Notes: generated by a model from the sequence alone, not told the origin. A stretch of DNA of 64,000 nucleotides from Clostridia bacterium (GCA_024403775.1 JAKSRE010000014.1:1-64000); one strand, 5' to 3'. Shown: positions 1 to 9,690, counted from the first letter of the stretch. A program made the numbers and translations.

Positions 1-55
1 ACTCCACAAAAACAGGCTTAAAAGTCCACAAACTTGTGGAGCCCTTTTGTGGACT
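1..55. repeat. Nested double palindrome, core TCCACAA
   Basis: The core TCCACAA occurs at 4-10 and 25-31, and its complement TTGTGGA at 34-40 and 47-53. The outer arms (1-11 with 45-55) pair at 10 of 11 positions, and the inner arms form a hairpin with a 2-nt loop. The window edge may cut the element. The same architecture with other cores occurs at 13609-13732, 19862-19928 and 52149-52208. Function unknown; it lies upstream of the pilus operon. Confidence 0.6.
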
Positions 56-311
56 TTCATGAACACAAAGCACCTCATCCCTTCACATCATAGTGAATGA
101 TAGATCACTTTATGAGAATGTAGCAATTGGTGAATTCCTTTGTACTGAAATTCTCCCTCAGTCCTCAGCAAAACAACATATATTTGATATAAAAGACCAT
201 GAATTTGATAAAGTTTAAAGAAATGAAATGAAGTGTAACAATTTATTAATATAAGAGTATTTTATGTTTGAGTTTGATATCTTAAAATCTAGGTAACTAG
301 GGAGGGGAATA
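56..311. other. AT-rich leader of pilus operon
   Basis: No convincing gene is visible. The stretch is AT-rich and ends in a strong ribosome binding site (AGGGAGGGG) just before the first pilus-operon gene, so the operon promoter is probably here. I could not pick a clear -35/-10 pair, and I see no recognisable cyclic-di-GMP riboswitch. Confidence 0.4.
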
Positions 312-755
312 ATGTCTAAAGTTATAGAAGATTTACGTAAATTCAATCGAAGTGAATTGATTGATATTATTTCTGATTATCAGAAAAACGAGAAACGACT
401 TAATGACAAAATCTCATCACTGGAGAAAAAACTATCTTCCAGACTTATCATCATGGATAAGTGTGGAAATATTGCAGATGCTGCTTTATCTATGAATAAG
501 ATTTTCGAGGCAAGTCAGGCTGCTGCTGATCAGTACTATGAATCTGTGAAGGCAGTGCTTGATATAAAGCTTCAGGAGATTGAGAATCAGGCTCAAAAGG
601 AGATAGAGGAGAAGTTAGCAGAAGCACAAAAAAAGGCTGATCAGATTATAGAAGAGGCAAAGGAGAGAGCTTTAAAGGAAGAAGCCGAGATTGATCTTAA
701 GATAAAGAAGCTTTGTGAGCAGAATCCTGGCCTTAATATAAAGAGATCGAATTAA
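312..755 (+). CDS. Coiled-coil protein leading the pilus operon
   Basis: A 147-residue soluble, highly charged protein of unknown function. Residues about 20-45 and 85-135 are rich in E, K, Q, A and L in heptad-like spacing, including runs such as EEKLAEAQKKADQIIEEAK, so it should form coiled coils. It has no signal peptide or membrane segment and should be cytoplasmic. A strong AGGGAGGGG ribosome binding site precedes the ATG. It ends 19 nt before the signal peptidase gene and is probably co-transcribed with the pilus genes. It looks DivIVA- or scaffold-like in composition only. A role in placing the pilus assembly machinery is a guess from context. Confidence 0.75.
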   Translation: MSKVIEDLRKFNRSELIDIISDYQKNEKRLNDKISSLEKKLSSRLIIMDKCGNIADAALSMNKIFEASQAAADQYYESVKAVLDIKLQEIENQAQKEIEEKLAEAQKKADQIIEEAKERALKEEAEIDLKIKKLCEQNPGLNIKRSN

Positions 756-774
756 GGGAAGTACTTAACAAAAA

Positions 775-1374
775 ATGGCGGAGAAAGAGACTAACGAAGT
801 AAATGATATAAGTCCTGCGGTGGTTCTTACCGATAAGGCTATTGCCAGAGAGAAAAGACGAATCGCGCATAAGCGCGAAGTCTTTAAGACAATGACAACT
901 ACGATATATGTCCTTGTCCTTGTTGCAGCAGTAGCGGTACTTTTATCAACTCTTTATATGCCAGTTATCAAGGTATCTGGTAACAGCATGAATCCTACCT
1001 TGTATGACGGAGACATAGTTCTTCTCATAAAGACGGATAAACTGGAATTAGGAGATTTGTGTTGCTTCTACTGGAACAACAAGTTACTCCTTAAGCGTGT
1101 TATAGGCACGCCTGGTGATGTAATTGAATTGGATATAGATGGAAATCTATATGTCAATGGCGAATATGTTGATGAGATGTACATTGATAAGAAAGCACTT
1201 GGTGAATGCGACATCGAGTTTCCTTATCAGGTAGGCGATAATCACTTCTTTATGCTCGGTGATTCTCGTGAGGTCTCAATTGATAGCCGTAACAGTACGA
1301 TTGGTTCGGTATCAGAAGAGCAGATGGTTGGTAAGGTTATGGTTAGAGTCTGGCCTAATATCGAGATTTATTGA
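775..1374 (+). CDS. Signal peptidase I of the pilus operon
   Basis: Type I signal peptidase (family S26, SipS/LepB type), a membrane serine protease that removes signal peptides from secreted proteins. A cytoplasmic N-terminus (1-40) is followed by one membrane segment (about 41-64). The catalytic serine lies in SGNSMNPTL (Ser71) and the catalytic lysine in LLLKRVIGTPGD (Lys107). The GDSREVSIDSR box (162-172) is the conserved C-terminal motif of the family. The 199-residue length is typical. It sits directly before the adhesin and pilin genes, so it is probably a dedicated peptidase for the pilus subunits, as in many Gram-positive pilus islands, and not the housekeeping copy. Confidence 0.95.
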   Translation: MAEKETNEVNDISPAVVLTDKAIAREKRRIAHKREVFKTMTTTIYVLVLVAAVAVLLSTLYMPVIKVSGNSMNPTLYDGDIVLLIKTDKLELGDLCCFYWNNKLLLKRVIGTPGDVIELDIDGNLYVNGEYVDEMYIDKKALGECDIEFPYQVGDNHFFMLGDSREVSIDSRNSTIGSVSEEQMVGKVMVRVWPNIEIY

Positions 1375-1408
1375 TATTAGCTGAGGTTTAAGAAAAAGGG
1401 GCAAGTTG

Positions 1409-4400
1409 ATGGCGATTAATCTTGAAAGACGTATCAAGATTCATAAAAGACGCAAAATCAAGAGTGTCTACAGAGGGGCTCTTATTGGTGCTGTATCTCT
1501 TGTTGCGCTTTTTACTGTGTCCTGGTGCCTCAAGATAATCGGTTTCTCACTCACAAACAATAAGCCATACAGATTAAGTAATACAGTTGTACAACTTAAT
1601 GGTACAAATAATGATACAGCAATTAGTGGCGATAATCTCTACAGACAGTATCTTAGTGTTACTGGAATCCAGGATTATGATGCAGTTGATTTGCTGCTTC
1701 TTATTGATCAGTCTGGATCAATGTCAGCAAATAGCGATTTTAGGTCAAATGACGATAGCGAGGATGAGATCTATCGTGATGTAGTTTTGAGTACTATTTT
1801 AAATGGTAGTGCTAATGCAGACTACAGAGCTGAGATGAATGAAGATGAGGATGGAAAAGAATATAGTATTGAATCTCAGGTTACAGAAGCTGGTTTTGTA
1901 AACAGATTCCTTCAGATTAATCCTGATAATAAAATTGCAATCATTGGTTTTGATGCCTGGGGCGATGAGGTTCCAGAAGTTTTAAATACCAATGAAGCTT
2001 TAAATATTACTGATACCAGAGTTCTTCTTGACTGGACTAATATTAGGTTAGAAGGAGAAGGTATTGATGTGACAGCCCATGCATCAGATGATACTAATTA
2101 TGATGCAGGTCTTCGTCTTGCTGATGAGATGTTTAATGTATCTTCAATTAAGGATGATGGAAACACCAAACTTTTAATTATCATTAGTGATGGTGTTCCT
2201 ACATGCTGGATTGATGAGAATGGTAATAGCGTAGGCGTAAGTTCTGAAGTAACAGTTGCTATGCCAGAGATTTTGGAAGTTCCTGTTATTACTGAAGAAG
2301 AGGAAGTTGAGCCTTCTATAGCTGAGCCTGTTCCAGAAACTATTATAGTTACTGAAGAACCAGAGGAGGTATTAGCTGAAGAAGTACCTTCTGAATCAGT
2401 TGAAGCGCCAGTAGAAGAGCCTTCTGAGATTGAAGTTACTGAAGAGGAATCTTCTAATATTGAGACTGAGCCTTCTATAGAAGAAACAGTAATCGAGGAG
2501 ATAACTGAAGAGCCTTCTGATATAACTGAATCTGAAGCTAATGAAGAGGAAGAGGCTGTTGTCTTAGAGGAAGAGCCTGAAGTGATTTCTGAAGAAGTTT
2601 CAGAAGAGAGCCCTTTAGAAGAGCCTGAGGCTACAGAAGCTGCTCCTGATACTGAAGTTAGTGAGGTTATTCCTGAAGAGCCTTCTGAAGTTATTGAAGA
2701 GGTAGAATCTTCTATCCCAGAAGTAGTGCCTACTGAAGAAGAAATTGTTCCTGAAGAAGAGCCAGAGGTGGTTGTTCCAGCTGCACCAGCGGCTCCAGTT
2801 ATTGAAGAATCTCCTATAAGTCTTAGCGACTGCCGTGAGCCTTCTATTTCATCTTTCGAAAAGCTTATCTCAAACAATGAAGATTTGATCGTATATTCTA
2901 TTGGACTTTCAGATGAACTTAAGTCTCAAAATCCTGATGATGAATATAGTGACGCAGTTATAAGCCAGCTTACAAATGGGGATGGCGAATACATTTTTGT
3001 TGAGAATAACATGGAAGATTTGGAGAATATCCTTTTCGAGATTACTCAGAAGAATATTCCTAATAATGTTGTTCTTACTTCTGAATTAAGTAAATATGTT
3101 GAATTCCTGCCAGCAGGCTATACTGATGCCAAGGTTACAATGACTACTTCTGACGGAAGATTAGTTGTTCTTTACGACGAAGCTAATGGCGGAGTGACAG
3201 GCGATGGTTATGGCATCGTTGATAGTGTTGTATGCGAATATGCAGAGGATATTGAACTTTCTAATTCAACTGGTTCTGTAAAGTGTATCTTTGATTCTAG
3301 TTATGTTCTTAATAAGGAATGCACATATACATTATCTTATAATATCAGCCTGACAGCTGATGCTTTGGAATGCTATATAAATGACGGCTATCCTAATAAG
3401 GGTGATGCGGATACAGATTATGATTTGGAGAATCTTATTAGCTCTAATGCAGACGGTTTCTTTGTAAATAAGGTCGCTTATGTAACTTATGAGATTAATG
3501 GAGCTGCTGTTAGCTATGATCCTTCTAATAACAGTGACAATATCTTTGCACGTCCTGTAGTTCAGTTTGGTGAAGCTGGATTGGCACTTGCTATAGAGAA
3601 TATGGATGATTCTGCTATGGGACCATCTAGTCTCTATATGCCTATGGCTTTGGCTGCTTATTCTGACGGTAATGGCGATAATGTTAATTTTAATAAGTCT
3701 ATCGAAAATATTGATGGAGACCTTTACAGACTTTATCTTAATATTGAAGGATTGTCAGAGACTCAAACAAAGGGCGTGGATTTGCTTATTGTTGTAGACC
3801 AGTCAGGTTCTATGTTTGATAATAAGGATGTCTCATATGATGGTGAAAATGGACTTTACAGAGATGTTGTTATTAGTAGAATCCTTAATGGTAGTGCTAA
3901 TCTTAGAAATGGTACAAGATCAAAGCCTCAAAATGGTAGAAAGCAATTATTCATAGATAATTATGAAAGTACATATAAACTTGTATCAAAGGTAACAAAT
4001 GACAGTCTTATTAATCAGTTCCTTGATTTGAACTCTGCCAATAAAGTAGCTGTAATTGGTTTTGATGCTTGGCGTAATACTGCTGATGATGGCAAGAATA
4101 ATTATCAGGCTACAAATAGTCGTGATGGATATAATTCTAGTTTTGATGCAAGAATACTTTATAACTGGTCTTCAAATAAATTGGCAGTAGATAGTGAAGG
4201 ATTGGATGTAACAGGTCAGTATAGTACTGGTACAAACTATGATGCTAGCTTTAGACTTGCATATGATATGTTTGCTCAGGTGAAGGGTGACAACAATGAT
4301 AAGATGATGATTTTTATCAGTGATGGTGTTCCAACTTGTTATGTTATTGATAATCAGGATGGAACTCAGGATCGTGCAGGTACAACAATTTCTTATATTA

Positions 4401-7105
4401 ATGGTGATCTTAATAATCCTGACACAGATAATATTCGTAACTGTCGTCAACCATCGCTTAATGCATTTAATAATTTAGTTTATGGATTACGACCACTTGG
4501 TATTTATCTTGATGCCTATTCTATTGGTATCTCGAGTGAGCTTGTTTCTACTGATTATAATAACGTAGTAAGTGACTGGGTTATCAGACAGTGTATAGCT
4601 AGTAATGGTGAGCCTGGTGTTGGAGCGAATCACTATGTATTTGCTCAGAATGGTGACCAGCTTGATCAGCAACTTCACCATATCATCAATAGAAAATTCC
4701 CTAGTGAGGTAGTTATTACTGATAAATTGAGCCAGTATGTTAAGTATTATGATAATAATCCTAATGTTACTGTTGTAAAGACAAATAAGATTACGGGTGA
4801 AGAAGTAGTTCTTTATAATGGCAGTGTTACTTCAGCAGGTAATGGAATCATCAAGAGTGTAGACTTTGTTCCTGCCTATGGAAAAGATGATACTACAGGA
4901 ACGATAACTGCAACATTTGATCCAGATTATGCACTTGAGGATAATTGCACTTATACATTAGCTTATAACGTAAAGCTTACTGATGTTGCTTATAGCGATT
5001 ACATAAATAATGGTAATAAATATCCTAATGTTGGTGATTTGGGTACAGATCATAATATGAATAAGCCGCCAGAGAGTTCTAATCAGGAAGGTTTCTACTC
5101 AAATAAGGAAGCTGATGTTGACTACTTCCTTGAGTGTGAAGAGACAGTCAAGGGTTATGATCATCCAGTAGTTCAGATTGATCCTGAAGAGATTTTTACT
5201 AACGTAACTGTTAAAAAGATTTGGGAAGATGATAATGGACAGATTAATCCTGTTGAACCTGTTTGGGTTCAGCTTTATCAAATCGGAAACCCAGCTAGTA
5301 TGTCTATATACGAAGATTTTAACGATTTGGATTACGATAAATTCTGTGTATTCAAGGGAATTGATGAGAGTAATGTTCAACTTGTAGATGTAGATGGTAG
5401 TGGTAATAAAGCAGTTTGGATAACGGGAAGAAAGTCTGACTGGCGCGGCTTTGATTTGGTTTTGTCTGAACTTGGTGGCAAAGAGGTTACACTTGAAACC
5501 AATGTTAAAGCAACCAGCGGAACGGTAAATGTTATTCTTTTTTATGATGACGGAAGTGAACATTATCCTAGCCAACTTGAGATAAATGGTTGTGCTGATG
5601 AATATAGATCCGGCTCGGTTACAATAACGGTTCCTAACGGAGTTACCAAATGTACTGCATATTTATCAACCTCTGGTGCGAATGATGATTTGTATATAGA
5701 TTATTTTAATGCTGTTGTACCAATGACCGCTAATCTTCCAGCATATGTTCCACCACAGGACGATGTTAATAATACTACTACTTTGAATGAAAACTTTGGA
5801 AATACAAATAATTATTCTGACAGAAGTAATAATAGTGCAACTATCACATTGGTTGATGCCGATTATCCAGGAAATAAGGCCTTGATGATTACTGATAGAG
5901 GTGATAATTGGCATGGCATTAGTCTGCCAGCTAATAACTTTATAGGTAAGTCCATTAATCTCGAAGTTAGAGGTAAGGCTACTTCTGGACAGGTTCAATT
6001 TGGTGTTCAATACGATTTAGATGGAAGTACTGAATACAAAAATGCAACTGATCCAATTGCTGGTTCTACCAATGTCTATGCTATAGGAAGTCAAATTTTT
6101 TCTATACCAGCAGATGCAACTAATTGTTCCGTATTCATTCAAGGTTCAAATGGTGATGCGGATTTATATATTGACTATGTATATGTTTCTGTTGTGTATG
6201 TTCCTAATCATATGGATATGAATGTAAATACAGCTTTGTATGAAAATTTTGGAAATACAAGCAATTACTCAGATAGAAGTAATAATACTGCAACTATCAC
6301 GGTAATAGATGGCGAGGAAACAGGCAATAGAGTATTACGTATTACTAATAGAGGTGATGGTTGGCATGGAATCAGCCTTCCAGCAGATAACTTTATTGGT
6401 AAGACGATAACAGTGACTGTAAGGGGTATGGCTACTTCGGGAAATATTGTTGTTGGTTCTCAATACAATCAAAATGGTGAAACTCAGTATACAAACGAGT
6501 TTAACGTTCAAAATCAGGACGGTTCGTATGGCGTAGCTAGTAGCACGATGACAATACCGAGAGGTGCTAGTAATTGTACGATATATGTTCAGGGTTCAAA
6601 CACTACGGGAAATCTTTATATCGACTATGTCTATATAGTGGTACAAGGTCAGGCACCTAATGAACCAATTCCAACGCCTAAACCGACAAGTACGCCAATG
6701 GTAGCAACTGACAACTTGCCTTCAGAGGTAAAAGGTACCGAAGGACCATATCGTCAGAGAGTTCAGCTCACGTTTGCTGATAATCTGAATGAATACGTTT
6801 TTACAGATCTTCCTAAATGGGGACTTGATGAGAATGGCAATAAGTTGCTGTATTCATACTACGTTGTCGAGGATACAACTGGTAAGAACTACAAGTCGAC
6901 TACTTATAGTGTTGATGCGACGAACCCAGTTACCGAAGGTACGATAACTATCACAAATACAATTGAAGGTGTATTTGGATATGAGCTTCCTAATACAGGA
7001 GGAATTGGAACAGGATTTAATTACCTTACAGGTTTTATATTAATAGGTATAACTGGAGGTTATTATATCAAGAGGATTCGTAAAAGGTCGGTGAGGGATC
7101 CATAG
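1409..7105 (+). CDS. Giant vWA pilus tip adhesin with CBM-like modules
   Basis: An 1898-residue sortase-anchored surface protein, probably the pilus tip adhesin. After an N-terminal membrane segment (about 20-42) come two related vWA units with MIDAS motifs DQSGSM near residues 100 and 797. The first vWA carries an insert rich in Glu, Pro and Ser (about 285-470) that the second lacks. Near residue 1265 a Cna_B-like domain begins (VTVKKIWEDDNG). It is interrupted by three CBM4_9/CBM22-like modules (about 1302-1428, 1458-1598, 1608-1741) with motifs ITGRKSDWRG, ITDRGDNWHG and ITNRGDGWHG, and resumes at about 1770 (YVFTDLPKWG). The protein ends with LPNTGG (1860), a membrane segment and basic residues. 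The ATG at 1409 is preferred over TTG at 1406 because of the AAAGGGG site upstream. Confidence 0.92.
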   Translation: MAINLERRIKIHKRRKIKSVYRGALIGAVSLVALFTVSWCLKIIGFSLTNNKPYRLSNTVVQLNGTNNDTAISGDNLYRQYLSVTGIQDYDAVDLLLLIDQSGSMSANSDFRSNDDSEDEIYRDVVLSTILNGSANADYRAEMNEDEDGKEYSIESQVTEAGFVNRFLQINPDNKIAIIGFDAWGDEVPEVLNTNEALNITDTRVLLDWTNIRLEGEGIDVTAHASDDTNYDAGLRLADEMFNVSSIKDDGNTKLLIIISDGVPTCWIDENGNSVGVSSEVTVAMPEILEVPVITEEEEVEPSIAEPVPETIIVTEEPEEVLAEEVPSESVEAPVEEPSEIEVTEEESSNIETEPSIEETVIEEITEEPSDITESEANEEEEAVVLEEEPEVISEEVSEESPLEEPEATEAAPDTEVSEVIPEEPSEVIEEVESSIPEVVPTEEEIVPEEEPEVVVPAAPAAPVIEESPISLSDCREPSISSFEKLISNNEDLIVYSIGLSDELKSQNPDDEYSDAVISQLTNGDGEYIFVENNMEDLENILFEITQKNIPNNVVLTSELSKYVEFLPAGYTDAKVTMTTSDGRLVVLYDEANGGVTGDGYGIVDSVVCEYAEDIELSNSTGSVKCIFDSSYVLNKECTYTLSYNISLTADALECYINDGYPNKGDADTDYDLENLISSNADGFFVNKVAYVTYEINGAAVSYDPSNNSDNIFARPVVQFGEAGLALAIENMDDSAMGPSSLYMPMALAAYSDGNGDNVNFNKSIENIDGDLYRLYLNIEGLSETQTKGVDLLIVVDQSGSMFDNKDVSYDGENGLYRDVVISRILNGSANLRNGTRSKPQNGRKQLFIDNYESTYKLVSKVTNDSLINQFLDLNSANKVAVIGFDAWRNTADDGKNNYQATNSRDGYNSSFDARILYNWSSNKLAVDSEGLDVTGQYSTGTNYDASFRLAYDMFAQVKGDNNDKMMIFISDGVPTCYVIDNQDGTQDRAGTTISYINGDLNNPDTDNIRNCRQPSLNAFNNLVYGLRPLGIYLDAYSIGISSELVSTDYNNVVSDWVIRQCIASNGEPGVGANHYVFAQNGDQLDQQLHHIINRKFPSEVVITDKLSQYVKYYDNNPNVTVVKTNKITGEEVVLYNGSVTSAGNGIIKSVDFVPAYGKDDTTGTITATFDPDYALEDNCTYTLAYNVKLTDVAYSDYINNGNKYPNVGDLGTDHNMNKPPESSNQEGFYSNKEADVDYFLECEETVKGYDHPVVQIDPEEIFTNVTVKKIWEDDNGQINPVEPVWVQLYQIGNPASMSIYEDFNDLDYDKFCVFKGIDESNVQLVDVDGSGNKAVWITGRKSDWRGFDLVLSELGGKEVTLETNVKATSGTVNVILFYDDGSEHYPSQLEINGCADEYRSGSVTITVPNGVTKCTAYLSTSGANDDLYIDYFNAVVPMTANLPAYVPPQDDVNNTTTLNENFGNTNNYSDRSNNSATITLVDADYPGNKALMITDRGDNWHGISLPANNFIGKSINLEVRGKATSGQVQFGVQYDLDGSTEYKNATDPIAGSTNVYAIGSQIFSIPADATNCSVFIQGSNGDADLYIDYVYVSVVYVPNHMDMNVNTALYENFGNTSNYSDRSNNTATITVIDGEETGNRVLRITNRGDGWHGISLPADNFIGKTITVTVRGMATSGNIVVGSQYNQNGETQYTNEFNVQNQDGSYGVASSTMTIPRGASNCTIYVQGSNTTGNLYIDYVYIVVQGQAPNEPIPTPKPTSTPMVATDNLPSEVKGTEGPYRQRVQLTFADNLNEYVFTDLPKWGLDENGNKLLYSYYVVEDTTGKNYKSTTYSVDATNPVTEGTITITNTIEGVFGYELPNTGGIGTGFNYLTGFILIGITGGYYIKRIRKRSVRDP

Positions 7106-7172
7106 AAATAAAACCGACGCAATTAAACAAGTTTATTAAAAACAAAAAAACAATAAAAAAGGAGACGAAACT

Positions 7173-8702
7173 ATGAAGAAAACAATCAAGAAATTAGTTT
7201 CAACAGTAGCGGCAATCGCGCTTTTCACTGTTTCTGCATTTTCAGCGTTTGCTTTAGATGCTGGTAAGATCACGATTTCAAACCCTACAGCAGGCAAGAC
7301 TTATTCTGCATACAAGCTATTTGATGCTAGTGTAAGCGATGATGGAACTGGTGTAACTTACAAGATGATTGGTGAGAAGACAAGCACCATGAACAGTGCT
7401 TTGTTTGGAACAGGTACACCATTCACTGTAAGTGATACTACTGGTGTTGTAGGTATTGCTGATGGTATGAAAGATAGTGATATCATTACATTCCTTAAGG
7501 GAATAAGTGTTAATTCTTTAGGTACTGCTAAGTTTACTTATGAAGCAAAGTCTACTGATACTACAGTTGTTTTTGATGTTGGAACAGAATACGGTTATTA
7601 TTATGTAACATCAAATCCTGGTGCAGCAGTATCAATTACTTCTGCTACTCCAACTGCAACTATTATGGATAAGAGCGATATGCCAAAGTGGAATCCAGAG
7701 AATCCAAATGATACTACAACAGAAAATCCACCTCTTGGTAAGCTTGTATCAGATACAGGTGATGCTGGTTCTTATACAACAACATCTCATTCTGGTATCG
7801 GTGTTACTGAGTACTTCTTGATTAGTGCTCACTGTCCTGCATACGCTGGAACAAATAAGGTTAAGTCATATTACTTTACTGATACACTTGGTGAGGGTTT
7901 TACATTTAATAGTGATTCTGTAGAACTCTATGTTGATGGTTCTAAGGTTACTACTTTGCCAGATGGTTTCACATCATTTGATGAAACTACAAACGTTATT
8001 ACATTCACATATCCTGTTGATAAGTCTGTTGACTTGGTTATTAAGTACACAGCTACAACAGATAAGGATGCTGATTACACAAACCTTAATACAGCTGCTA
8101 TGGATTGGATTTGTGTTCCATGTAATCCAGATGGTACACCTTCTTCTTCAGAAGAGATTGATACAGGAAGTCCAGATTATACACCTACACCAAATGATCC
8201 AAAGTTCCCACCTACACCAGAGGATAAGACAACAACAACATATGTTTATGATTTTACTTTGACTAAGTTGGATGCGGCAAATGACAGCCAGTTGTACGGT
8301 GCAAAATTTGCAATCTTTAATGGTAATGATGAGATTAAGGTTATTGTGACAAAGACTGATGATGATAATAACCCAACTGAGTATAGAGTTGCAGAAGCTA
8401 CAGAGACAGGCGCTGATTTGCTTGCTGGTTCTGTTAAGGTATTTGGTTTGGATATTGGATCATATACAATCAAAGAGGTTGAAGCTCCTGCTGGTTATAA
8501 TGTTGCAGCAGATCAGACTGTAAATATTGATGGCGAGAATGCAGCTTCAGTTACATTTAGAGATAGCAAGGGTTCAACTCTTCCATCAACAGGTGGTATG
8601 GGTACTACAATCTTTATCGTAGCAGGTAGCGTTCTTATGGTAGGTGCTTTTGTTGGCATTATCACTAAGAAGAGAATGGATCTTAAGGAAGAAGAGAAGT
8701 AA
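7173..8702 (+). CDS. Major pilin, isopeptide-forming, LPXTG-anchored
   Basis: A 509-residue major pilin of the FimA/SpaH type, polymerised by the class C sortase downstream. A clear signal peptide (1-27, ending in SAFA) is followed by an N-terminal pilin domain, a middle domain beginning near LGKLVSDTGD, and a C-terminal SpaA-like domain (about 352-465). That domain carries the E-box YTIKEVEAPAGY (431-442), whose glutamate supports isopeptide bonds. The sorting signal is LPSTGG at 470, then a membrane helix and charged tail. MPKWNPENPN near 170 may hold the pilin-motif lysine, which I infer from position. A strong AAAGGAG ribosome binding site and its place between tip and sortase support the major-subunit role. 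Confidence 0.93.
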   Translation: MKKTIKKLVSTVAAIALFTVSAFSAFALDAGKITISNPTAGKTYSAYKLFDASVSDDGTGVTYKMIGEKTSTMNSALFGTGTPFTVSDTTGVVGIADGMKDSDIITFLKGISVNSLGTAKFTYEAKSTDTTVVFDVGTEYGYYYVTSNPGAAVSITSATPTATIMDKSDMPKWNPENPNDTTTENPPLGKLVSDTGDAGSYTTTSHSGIGVTEYFLISAHCPAYAGTNKVKSYYFTDTLGEGFTFNSDSVELYVDGSKVTTLPDGFTSFDETTNVITFTYPVDKSVDLVIKYTATTDKDADYTNLNTAAMDWICVPCNPDGTPSSSEEIDTGSPDYTPTPNDPKFPPTPEDKTTTTYVYDFTLTKLDAANDSQLYGAKFAIFNGNDEIKVIVTKTDDDNNPTEYRVAEATETGADLLAGSVKVFGLDIGSYTIKEVEAPAGYNVAADQTVNIDGENAASVTFRDSKGSTLPSTGGMGTTIFIVAGSVLMVGAFVGIITKKRMDLKEEEK

Positions 8703-8751
8703 TTTTATTAGTTTTCTTTATCACAAGATTAATTAAAAAAAAACGGTGATT

Positions 8752-8783
8752 TCTTCGTGGAGGTTTTAAGACTTCCACGAAGA
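8752..8783 (+). promoter_or_regulatory. Stem-loop between major pilin and sortase
   Basis: TCTTCGTGGA (8752-8761) pairs with TCCACGAAGA (8774-8783), and the stem extends inward by three more pairs to a 6-nt loop. No U-run follows, so it is not a classical terminator. A hairpin here could protect the pilin mRNA or reduce read-through, giving more pilin than sortase. That is inference. Confidence 0.55.
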
Positions 8784-8814
8784 CCAATCCCGATTTATGT
8801 AGAGGTAATAAGTT

Positions 8815-9690
8815 TTGACAAAGTCTGGTAAAAATAGAATCACAAGCATTGCTATGATTTTGGTATTTTTCATTGGGCTTGCTATCATGCTTTATCCTAC
8901 AATCAGTAACTTTGTAAATCACAAAGCTCAGAGTACAGCAATTACGAATTATTCAGCTAATCTTGAAGAGATTGATTATGAATTAACAAATTCACTTTGG
9001 GAACAGGCTGATGATTATAACAAAAGATTATATGCTACTAGTGGTGCATTTTTTGAGCCTGCACTTGTATCAGGTTATAATGACACACTTAAAGTAGGTG
9101 ATTCTAATGTTATGGGATTAGTAACAATTCCTGATATTAACGTTGAACTTCCTGTTTATCATGGAACAAGCGACTCTGTATTGGTAAGTGGCGCAGGTCA
9201 TCTTGAAGGATCAAGTTTGCCAGTTGGTGGTGAGAATACTCATTCAGTTATAATGGCTCACAGAGGACTTCCTTCATCAAGACTTTTCACTGATCTTGAT
9301 AAGATAGAAGAGGGCGATATCTTCTATATTACCGTACTTGATCAGACTTTGACCTATGTTGTAGATCAGATTCTTATTGTTGAACCAACACAGACTGATG
9401 CTCTTCAGATTGTGGCTGGCAAAGATTATTGTACACTTCTTACATGTACACCTTATGGAATTAATACGCACAGACTTCTTGTTCGTGGAATAAGAGTCAT
9501 GAGCGAAGAAGAGGCAGAGAAAGTAGTATTCGCAGTTCGTTCAAATGCTGTGAAAATTGATCCGCTTCTGGTTGCTCCTTTTATCGGAGTACCACTACTT
9601 ATTATTGCTTTTACTGTAGTATTTGCTATTGATATAGCTAAGCAGAATAAACGAAAAGCAAAATCGAAAGGAGGTAAAACTGGTGAATAA
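8815..9690 (+). CDS. Class C (pilin-polymerising) sortase
   Basis: A membrane transpeptidase joining pilin subunits. Residues about 10-31 form an N-terminal membrane segment and 245-272 a C-terminal one, the two-anchor topology of class C enzymes. The catalytic triad is visible: His149 in MAHRGL, Cys211 in LLTCTPYG and Arg220 in NTHRLLVRG. The TLLTCTPYGxNTHRLLVRG signature is that of pilus sortases. I do not see the usual Asp-Pro-aromatic lid motif; the lid region reads GYNDTLKVGD instead. TTG at 8815 is the likely start, with AGAGGT about 8 nt upstream; the next ATG would cut into the membrane segment. Its end overlaps the next gene by 8 nt, indicating translational coupling. Confidence 0.93.
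   Translation: MTKSGKNRITSIAMILVFFIGLAIMLYPTISNFVNHKAQSTAITNYSANLEEIDYELTNSLWEQADDYNKRLYATSGAFFEPALVSGYNDTLKVGDSNVMGLVTIPDINVELPVYHGTSDSVLVSGAGHLEGSSLPVGGENTHSVIMAHRGLPSSRLFTDLDKIEEGDIFYITVLDQTLTYVVDQILIVEPTQTDALQIVAGKDYCTLLTCTPYGINTHRLLVRGIRVMSEEEAEKVVFAVRSNAVKIDPLLVAPFIGVPLLIIAFTVVFAIDIAKQNKRKAKSKGGKTGE

Noticed and set aside
2098..2877. Ser-rich reading frame on the minus strand inside the adhesin gene
   Set aside because: It mirrors the Glu/Pro/Ser repeat of the plus-strand gene; no ribosome binding site and no independent codon pattern.
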